Source: JAZNQL01 sp045590155
Lineage (GTDB): Bacteria; Bacillota; Clostridia; UMGS1883; UMGS1540
Assembly: GCA_045590155.1 (NCBI GenBank)
Contig: JAZNQL010000028.1
Span: forward strand, 1-33,561
Direction of reading: 5' to 3'
Length of the DNA: 33,561 bases
Positions 1-5,140 of this stretch are shown here, piece after piece (the first letter of the stretch is position 1; the number at the start of each line of letters is the position of its first letter). Below the pieces are notes generated by a model that saw only the letters and a list, made by a program, of their open reading frames with translations, ran no database searches and was not told the origin of the DNA. A program made the position numbers and the translations under genes.

Positions 1-516
1 TTAAAGGAAGCAGTTTGCGAGCACTTAAGAAAAAAGGGATGGACAATTACCGATATCGGCGTAAAAGCTGATTCCGACCCCGATGATACAGATTTAATGT
101 TCCATCGTGTAGGACTTCGTGCAGGCGCTATGATTTCGGAAGGCGAGTTTGAAAGAGCTCTTTTGTTCTGCGGAACAGGTATGGGTATACATATTGCAGC
201 AAGCAAGTGCCCCCGTGTTCATGCAGGTGTAGTTGAATCTGTTCCCGCTGCACTTCGTGCTATAACAGGCAATGGCGTAAACGTTCTTGCGATGGGTGCT
301 TTTTATGTAGCTCCTGCAATGGGATGTGATATTGCAGATGCATATCTTAATGCAGAACTCGGTTCTGGCTATGAATGGTGGCACAATTTTTATGAATTCC
401 ATAAACTTTCTATGGATGAACTTGATGCATTTGACTATGAAGAATACAAGAAAAACGGTTTTAAAGTAAATAAGCTTGGAGACTTCCCCTTAAAACTTGA
501 AACAAAGCCTGAATAA
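1..516 (+). CDS. RpiB/LacA/LacB-family sugar-phosphate isomerase (5' end outside window)
   Basis: The frame is open from base 1, so the N-terminus lies upstream of the window; about 171 residues are visible. The motif FCGTGMGIHIAASK matches the RpiB/LacAB active-site loop, whose Cys is the catalytic base in RpiB enzymes. The segment ITGNGVNVLAMG matches the conserved part that follows in the family. Such enzymes interconvert aldose and ketose phosphates in the cytoplasm: ribose 5-phosphate, galactose 6-phosphate, or tetrulose 4-phosphate in erythritol/threitol pathways. A triosephosphate-isomerase homologue and an SIS isomerase lie within 4 kb, so a dedicated sugar catabolic role is more likely than housekeeping ribose-phosphate isomerisation. 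The C-terminal extension, rich in Trp, Tyr and Phe, goes beyond the usual family core. A strong hairpin terminator follows. Substrate cannot be assigned from sequence. Confidence 0.85.
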   Translation, partial: LKEAVCEHLRKKGWTITDIGVKADSDPDDTDLMFHRVGLRAGAMISEGEFERALLFCGTGMGIHIAASKCPRVHAGVVESVPAALRAITGNGVNVLAMGAFYVAPAMGCDIADAYLNAELGSGYEWWHNFYEFHKLSMDELDAFDYEEYKKNGFKVNKLGDFPLKLETKPE

Positions 517-533
517 TCAAATCACAATATAAT

Positions 534-567
534 AAACCCCTAAACGAATTTTTCGTTTAGGGGTTTT
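534..567. terminator. Bidirectional intrinsic terminator
   Basis: Perfect 15-bp inverted repeat (534-548 with 552-566) with a 3-nt loop, T-rich on the plus side and A-rich on the other. It lies between the convergent RpiB-like and YgjV-like genes and can stop both. Confidence 0.85.
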
Positions 568-576
568 AAATTTCTG

Positions 577-1107
577 TTAAGCTGTTTTTTTAGGTTTAAT
601 ATCAAATTTATAAATTGCCGTAAGAATAGAGATTAACGACAAAGCATCTGCAATCATTGCTTCCCAACCGCCAACCAGCATATTATATGTTATCCATAAA
701 AGACAGGAAGGCATAGTTATGTATCTTAAAAGACGTTCGTTTTTCATTCCGTATGCAACAGTTGTAATAACCTTTGCCGCAATGGGTAAAAGACTTATGG
801 CACCGTCCCACGATAAAATTCCAACCACTGTTACAAAGCACGAAAATATAATAATTACAGGTAATGTAGATTTTTTGTTTTTAACAAGTCGGTAGAACAA
901 AAAGTTTCTTGCACCAGAAACCAAATCCATCCACGCACCCGTGTGTGCGCCCATTAAAAAGTACTGACAGGCAAATGTAAGCTCGGAAACCATTTTACAA
1001 AGAACAATACTTTTATGCTTTTTAAACTGAAAAGGTATAATACATAAAATAAGCCCTATAAGCCCTAAAACTCTTATTATAATATTTTGCAAAAAATTCA
1101 CCGCCAT
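577..1107 (-). CDS. YgjV-like inner-membrane protein (Imp-YgjV family)
   Basis: 176 residues, almost entirely hydrophobic helices: about five to six membrane segments, with a basic C-terminus (KPKKTA) likely cytoplasmic. The N-terminal pattern resembles the YgjV family of small bacterial membrane proteins: hydrophobic helix, FQFKKHKSIV, then a helix with YFLMGAHTGAW and an Arg-containing ARNFLFYR. The family has no established function. The ATG start sits only 8 nt after the -10 box of a perfect consensus promoter, and no Shine-Dalgarno sequence is visible, so the mRNA may be leaderless. A TTG ten bases inside the frame with GGTG upstream is an alternative start. The gene is monocistronic, bounded by the 534-567 terminator. 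Confidence 0.7.
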   Translation of the reverse strand: MAVNFLQNIIIRVLGLIGLILCIIPFQFKKHKSIVLCKMVSELTFACQYFLMGAHTGAWMDLVSGARNFLFYRLVKNKKSTLPVIIIFSCFVTVVGILSWDGAISLLPIAAKVITTVAYGMKNERLLRYITMPSCLLWITYNMLVGGWEAMIADALSLISILTAIYKFDIKPKKTA

Positions 1108-1115
1108 TCTTATAT

Positions 1116-1144
1116 ATTATACTTTGGTAAAACGTCAATGTCAA
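1116..1144 (-). promoter_or_regulatory. Consensus sigma-A promoter of the ygjV-like gene
   Basis: On the minus strand TTGACA (1144-1139), a 17-bp spacer and TATAAT (1121-1116), both hexamers perfect. Predicted transcription start is at about 1108-1109, i.e. at the ATG. Confidence 0.8.
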
Positions 1145-1171
1145 TATTGTTATATCAAGTATTCGCCGAAC

Positions 1172-1200
1172 AAAAAAGGCGGCGTAATTTTTACGCCGCC
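1172..1200 (-). terminator. Terminator of the AraC-family gene
   Basis: 10-bp GC-rich stem (1178-1187 with 1191-1200) and a 3-nt loop, followed on the minus strand by six Us (1177-1172). It lies 25 bp after the AraC stop codon. Confidence 0.85.
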
Positions 1201-1224
1201 AAGAAAAATTTAAACTGTAATAAT

Positions 1225-2031
1225 TTACAAATCTTTTTTGAAATTTTTTCTGTAATCTTCAGGCGATAGCTGTGTGCTGGCCTTAAAAATTTTAGAAAAA
1301 TGCTTAACATCGAGAAAACCTACCGAAGACGCAACTTGTTTAATGCTGAATTCGGTACTCGTCAAATAATTTTTAGCATGTTCAATTTGAACAGACTGAA
1401 TATATTTGTGAGGAGTAACCTTCATAACCTTTTTAAAGAAGCGTATGAAATAAGAAACATTAAAATGACACATTTTCGCTAAAGTTTCCACCGAGGGCGA
1501 TGATTCAAAGTTCTCGTGAATGTAATTTACAACCGTTTTAATCATCTGTGTGCGATCCTGCTCTAATACAGGATAGTCAATATGTGTATTCTCGAAGAAA
1601 AATGCCATAAGCAAAAAACAAGCCGATTGCAATTTCAAGTGCGAAAGAATATCGTTTGAAGCCCCATAGTTTAAAATTTCTTTAAAGAGTTTTTCGATAC
1701 GGTTAGTATTCGAAAGAGAAACAATTGTCACAGAAGGAAGCAGGTCCAGAAGACCAACACCACTTGTATACATATCAAAATGCATCCAGTATTGGTAATC
1801 ATCATCCGAGGATGAGCAATAAACCGAATGAGATAAGCCTGCAGGAATAACCACTAAAGAATTAGGCCCTGCAAGAAATTCATCTTCTTCAGTTTTTATT
1901 TCAAGACATCCATCCTGCACAAGATAGAAGGAGGAAAAGGAATTTGTAACATCCCCATCACCCCAATAATCATTAAGCTTTGAATGGCCTCCTGTGTAAT
2001 ATAAAAATTTAAACGCGGGTAGCTTGTTCAT
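1225..2031 (-). CDS. AraC-family transcriptional regulator
   Basis: 268 residues with the usual two-part layout. An N-terminal cupin-like ligand-binding domain spans about residues 1-130, with the typical GPNSLVVIPAGLSHSVY segment. A C-terminal double helix-turn-helix AraC domain spans about 163-265: SPSVETLAKMCHFNVSYFIRFFKK, then IKQVASSVGFLDVKHFSKIFK and the family ending SPEDYRK. Cupin-type AraC proteins generally sense a sugar or related metabolite and activate catabolic genes. The neighbouring sugar-phosphate isomerase genes are the likely target, which is inference. It is separated from the yjbQ-like gene by 130 bp, so it probably has its own transcript, and it ends at the 1172-1200 terminator. 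The upstream SD is weak (AGGAAA). Ligand unknown. Confidence 0.9.
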   Translation of the reverse strand: MNKLPAFKFLYYTGGHSKLNDYWGDGDVTNSFSSFYLVQDGCLEIKTEEDEFLAGPNSLVVIPAGLSHSVYCSSSDDDYQYWMHFDMYTSGVGLLDLLPSVTIVSLSNTNRIEKLFKEILNYGASNDILSHLKLQSACFLLMAFFFENTHIDYPVLEQDRTQMIKTVVNYIHENFESSPSVETLAKMCHFNVSYFIRFFKKVMKVTPHKYIQSVQIEHAKNYLTSTEFSIKQVASSVGFLDVKHFSKIFKASTQLSPEDYRKNFKKDL

Positions 2032-2080
2032 AATAATTTTTCCTATACATAACAGTTTCGTTTTTAATAAAAAAGATTCT

Positions 2081-2122
2081 CAACAAATTAGAAATTTATT
2101 GCTTTTTCGAGCCTTTTTTCAA
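2081..2122 (-). promoter_or_regulatory. Possible promoter and operator of the AraC gene
   Basis: On the minus strand TTGAAA (2122-2117), an 18-bp spacer and TAAATT (2098-2093). An imperfect 9-3-9 inverted repeat (2081-2101, eight of nine pairs) covers the -10 box and is a candidate autoregulatory site. The hexamers are only moderate. Confidence 0.35.
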
Positions 2123-2161
2123 TGATTAAAGCATATATTATGTAACAAATGATTAGTAAAA

Positions 2162-2782
2162 TTATCTTTCCTGCTGAAGTGTGTAGTGGCAGTCAAAAGC
2201 TTTTTCTTCGTCTGTGTATTTACGGAGAGTGTTTATAACTTCGCCGTTGTTCCACTTTCTGTCTTCAACATCTTCAGCTATACCCATAACAGTAACATTA
2301 ACCTGTCTTCTGCGTGCACGAACGTGATCCCAGTCAACAAAATATACATGTGCAAATTCGCCGCCGTCAAGTTCGCCGTCTTTAATTGTCATTGTTTCGC
2401 TTCTGCCAAAGAATACACTGCGAAGATGTCCGTCTGTATTCATGCTTGTAAAGTCACCGGGTTCGTTTACGTATCTGCCAAACTGTGTGTGGATAGGACC
2501 GGGATGACGGTAATCGCCTTCGTTTGCAAAATCGGGAATCATTTTTCTCATAATATCGAGAAGGTCATGCTGTAAAAATTCAAGGTCAAACGAATCAATA
2601 TCGTGTGAGCATTCCTGAACCATAACGCTGCAAGTTGTATGGTGTGAAGCTATTGTAACTGTTCCGTTTTTAACACCTGATGCCTTAACAATTTCCATTA
2701 TTTCTTTTGAAATATCGTGGAATGTGGGTATCCATCCTCTTGACTGTAATTCGAGTTCCTTTTGAAAAAATTTGAATTCCAT
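2162..2782 (-). CDS. YjbQ-family (UPF0047) protein, enlarged form
   Basis: 206 residues, against about 130-140 for typical YjbQ proteins. Family signatures are visible: ASHHTTCSVMVQE (about 45-57), NTDGHLRSVFFG (about 115-126) and a final strand block ending VNVTVMG (about 161-167). The conserved His and acidic residues of the family's trimeric putative active site are present. Two parts are extra: an insert around 60-112 containing HPGPIHTQFGRYVNEPGDF, and a C-terminal tail of about 37 residues ending CHYTLQQER. Some YjbQ proteins have been reported to show weak thiamine-phosphate-synthase activity, but the physiological role is unknown. It is the last gene of the TIM-SIS-YjbQ operon, 24 bp after the SIS gene, with a good SD (GGAGG). 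The operon suggests a role on a phosphorylated sugar. Confidence 0.85.
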   Translation of the reverse strand: MEFKFFQKELELQSRGWIPTFHDISKEIMEIVKASGVKNGTVTIASHHTTCSVMVQECSHDIDSFDLEFLQHDLLDIMRKMIPDFANEGDYRHPGPIHTQFGRYVNEPGDFTSMNTDGHLRSVFFGRSETMTIKDGELDGGEFAHVYFVDWDHVRARRRQVNVTVMGIAEDVEDRKWNNGEVINTLRKYTDEEKAFDCHYTLQQER

Positions 2783-2806
2783 AGTAAATCCTCCTAAAAA
2801 ATTAAA

Positions 2807-3400
2807 TTATTTATTTAACCTTTCGCCTACTGCACCGCCTGGGTGGATTAAGGCGAACTGTTCGTTTTTATAATCTGTTTCCTCTATCAATGCTGCCTGC
2901 AAGGAATGGAAAATCATACAAAGAGCGGTTGATGAGGTTGTGCCCTGTGAATTATATTTATCTGTTTCGCGGTTAACATACTGCTTTAAAACAACATCTG
3001 CACTTTCAGCTAAAGGTGATTCAAGGTTTTCGGTTATAGATATAATTTTAACACCTTTTTCCTTACATATTCTTATGATAGGCAAAAGCTCGCTTGTTTT
3101 TCCGCCTCTGGATGCAAGAATTATTACATCATCCTTTTGTAAAAAACCTGTACCGCCATGGATAGCTTCGGCAGGGGATATGAATTTTGCAGGTCTTTCT
3201 ATACAACACATAAGATGTGCAAAATGCTGACATATAATTCCTGAATGACCGCAACCTGATGCACCTATTCTCTGTGCATTTGCAAGTAAAGATACAGCTT
3301 TTGAAAAAGCATCTTCGTCAAAATAATCGAGCATGCCTTTAATGCACTGGCTTTCGATTTCGTATGCGTTTTTTGCTGCGTTAAGACTTTCTTTTTTCAT
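2807..3400 (-). CDS. Stand-alone SIS-domain sugar-phosphate isomerase (KdsD/GutQ-like)
   Basis: 197 residues, a single SIS domain. It resembles the N-terminal domain of arabinose-5-phosphate isomerases: GASGCGHSG (47-54), SPAEAIHGGTG (75-85), the SIS motif ASRGGKTSE (96-104), and a closing HPGGAVGERL that corresponds to HPGGxLGxRL in KdsD/GutQ. The two CBS domains of KdsD are absent. The usual Lys of GxGKSG is replaced by His52. Family knowledge supports aldose-ketose isomerisation or sugar-phosphate binding. Lipopolysaccharide Kdo synthesis is unlikely in a Gram-positive context, so a catabolic role with the adjacent TIM homologue is inferred. It starts 9 bp after the TIM gene with an AGGAG SD. 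Confidence 0.85.
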   Translation of the reverse strand: MKKESLNAAKNAYEIESQCIKGMLDYFDEDAFSKAVSLLANAQRIGASGCGHSGIICQHFAHLMCCIERPAKFISPAEAIHGGTGFLQKDDVIILASRGGKTSELLPIIRICKEKGVKIISITENLESPLAESADVVLKQYVNRETDKYNSQGTTSSTALCMIFHSLQAALIEETDYKNEQFALIHPGGAVGERLNK

Positions 3401-3409
3401 AAATTCTCC

Positions 3410-4108
3410 TTAAAATCTTTCGTCCCATGCTTTTCGTAAGTTGTAAAGCATTTCTTCTACCATTGCATAAGGGTCAGCAGCTTTTAAAATGCCGCTTGTT
3501 GAGCCCGTGGCAAGTGCGCCAAGCTTAATTGTGTTATATACGTCCTCGCCGTTTGATATGCCCGCACCCTGAAGCACCATAATATTTTCGTTAATTTCTT
3601 TTACTGTGTTAATTGTGTCGATTACATAATTAGAGTCGCTTTTTGTGCCTGTGCCTATAAGCTCGGTAGGCTCTGCAACTATCATATCAGGATTCATTTT
3701 AGCTATTGCCTTTACATCTTCAACAGTATCGGCACAAACTATTGTTGCAAGGCCTACTTCTTCGGCACGGCGTATTGTTTTTTCTACAACATCAAGAGTT
3801 AAGGGCTTTTCAGCATGGTTTAACATAACACCGCTTGCACCTGCTGCTTTTACAGCTTCAGGCAAAACGCTTCCAAGACCTCTTCCGGGAACAAGGTAAT
3901 CCATATGCTGTGCAAAAACAAAAATTCTTTCGGTATTGTCAGCAAGAAGTTTGATGTCAGTATACTGTGGAGTTACAATAACGTCAACATCATATTTCAT
4001 TGCAGTTTTGTCAATTACTTTTGCAAGTTTCAACATTTCTTCGCCATAAATAATGGCTTTTGGACCTATTTCGAAAAAGGGAGGTTTAATCTTTAATGAA
4101 TCTATCAT
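3410..4108 (-). CDS. Triosephosphate-isomerase-family protein, archaeal-like short form
   Basis: 232 residues, shorter than bacterial glycolytic TpiA (about 250). It aligns by eye with the archaeal-type TIM subfamily: GASGVMLNHAEKP (91-102) carries the catalytic His98, VAEPTELIGTG (144-154) carries the catalytic Glu146 and the phosphate-gripping loop, and LQGAGISNGEDV and ATGSTSGI supply the C-terminal phosphate-binding glycines. Lys8 is the likely electrophilic Lys. Enzymes of this kind act in tetritol pathways as tetrulose-phosphate isomerases or racemases beside an RpiB partner; the RpiB-like gene at the left edge makes this attractive but unproven. It is the first gene of the minus-strand operon, with a strong promoter. 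A housekeeping glycolytic role cannot be excluded. Confidence 0.85.
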   Translation of the reverse strand: MIDSLKIKPPFFEIGPKAIIYGEEMLKLAKVIDKTAMKYDVDVIVTPQYTDIKLLADNTERIFVFAQHMDYLVPGRGLGSVLPEAVKAAGASGVMLNHAEKPLTLDVVEKTIRRAEEVGLATIVCADTVEDVKAIAKMNPDMIVAEPTELIGTGTKSDSNYVIDTINTVKEINENIMVLQGAGISNGEDVYNTIKLGALATGSTSGILKAADPYAMVEEMLYNLRKAWDERF

Positions 4109-4143
4109 CTTTTACAGTCCTTTCTTGAGTATATTATAGTTTC

Positions 4144-4172
4144 ATAATAACAATACACATATAATATGTCAA
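4144..4172 (-). promoter_or_regulatory. Promoter of the TIM-SIS-YjbQ operon
   Basis: On the minus strand TTGACA (4172-4167), a 17-bp spacer and TATTAT (4149-4144), 35 bp upstream of the TIM start codon. Confidence 0.75.
4157..4169. promoter_or_regulatory. Candidate operator in the TIM operon promoter
   Basis: Perfect 6-1-6 inverted repeat ACATAT-A-ATATGT, covering part of the -35 box and the spacer of the minus-strand promoter. A repressor bound here would block polymerase. The divergent DeoR protein is the obvious candidate; this is inference. Confidence 0.4.
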
Positions 4173-4231
4173 TGTTTTATTTGAATTTATTACGATTTTT
4201 TATAAAACAAAACTTTTTCGAAAATAACGTA

Positions 4232-4259
4232 TTGACATTTTGACCCTTTATGGTAAAAT
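4232..4259 (+). promoter_or_regulatory. Promoter of the deoR-type gene
   Basis: TTGACA (4232-4237), a 16-bp spacer and TAAAAT (4254-4259), 19 bp before the ATG, giving a very short leader. Confidence 0.65.
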
Positions 4260-4278
4260 ATTTGTGGAGTGATAAAGC

Positions 4279-5040
4279 ATGAAAACAGATAAAAGAAAAA
4301 ACAAAATACTTGAAATTCTTGAGAAAACAGGAACAGTAAGAGTAACAAGTTTAAGTAAAACATTAAATGTGTCAGAAGTTACTGTAAGAAACTATCTTGT
4401 TGATTTGGAAAAAAAGGGTTTGCTTACAAGAGTGCATGGCGGGGCAATATTTTCGTATATGCCCTATTACAGTATGAACTTAAATCAAAGAATGGAAACA
4501 AACCGCAAATCGAAACAACGCATTGCAAAAAGAGCTGCGGCGTTAATAAAACCCAATGATACAGTTATGCTGAATGCAGGGACAACTACTTTGCTTGTAT
4601 TCAGAAGTCTGCCCTCGGATTATAATCTCAATATTGTAACAAACTCAATTTCAATAGCACTGGAAGGGTCTTCTAACCCTAACTATAATATAGTTTTAAT
4701 AGGCGGTACAATAAATTCAAAATTCCAGTTTACATATGGGGAAGAGGCTACAGACCTTTTAAAAAGATATCATGCAGATAAACTGATTTTATCGGTTGAC
4801 GGGGTTGAAACACAAAACGGTCTTTCAACCTATTATGCAGAAGAAACACATGTAGACCGAGCTATGATAGAGCAGGCAGATTCTTGCATTATAGTTGCCG
4901 ATAGCAGTAAATTCAATAAGAAAGCTTTTTCTAAAATTCATGATATAGAGGCGGCAGATTATATTGTAACAGATAAGGAGATTTTAAAAGAAGAGGCTGA
5001 CGAAATATTAAACACGGGGATAGAACTTATATACGCTTAA
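4279..5040 (+). CDS. DeoR-family transcriptional repressor
   Basis: 253 residues, the normal family length. An N-terminal DeoR helix-turn-helix spans about 5-60, with VRVTSLSKTLNVSEVTVRNYLVDLEKKG and the wing LTRVHGGA. The C-terminal DeoR sensor domain has an ISOCOT/NagB-like fold that binds a phosphorylated sugar: MLNAGTTTLLVFR (about 97-109), NIVTNS, IGG, DGVETQNGLS and IVADSSKF. The family mostly represses adjacent sugar-catabolism genes and is relieved by a phosphosugar. The gene is divergent from the TIM-SIS-YjbQ operon, with 170 bp holding both promoters, so it most likely controls that operon and itself. The SD is GGAG, 9 bp before the ATG. The effector is not deducible. Confidence 0.92.
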   Translation: MKTDKRKNKILEILEKTGTVRVTSLSKTLNVSEVTVRNYLVDLEKKGLLTRVHGGAIFSYMPYYSMNLNQRMETNRKSKQRIAKRAAALIKPNDTVMLNAGTTTLLVFRSLPSDYNLNIVTNSISIALEGSSNPNYNIVLIGGTINSKFQFTYGEEATDLLKRYHADKLILSVDGVETQNGLSTYYAEETHVDRAMIEQADSCIIVADSSKFNKKAFSKIHDIEAADYIVTDKEILKEEADEILNTGIELIYA

Positions 5041-5081
5041 TTAAAGAACGCCGAAGGATGGAGTTTTGGCACAAAAAGATA

Positions 5082-5110
5082 TTGACAAACCTAAAACGCT
5101 TTAGTATAAT
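5082..5110 (+). promoter_or_regulatory. Perfect consensus promoter of the secreted glycosidase-like gene
   Basis: TTGACA (5082-5087), a 17-bp spacer and TATAAT (5105-5110). Both hexamers and the spacing match the sigma-A optimum. Such a strong promoter on a catabolic gene implies tight repression. Confidence 0.85.
5091..5104. promoter_or_regulatory. LacI/CcpA-like operator in the promoter spacer
   Basis: CTAAAACGCTTTAG is a 14-bp palindrome apart from one internal base pair, with the central CG typical of LacI-family operators. It also resembles a catabolite-responsive element (about ten of 14 positions against an idealised cre). It fills the space between -35 and -10. Confidence 0.45.
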
Positions 5111-5140
5111 ATACTCATAATTTAAAAAGGAGTACGGAAT

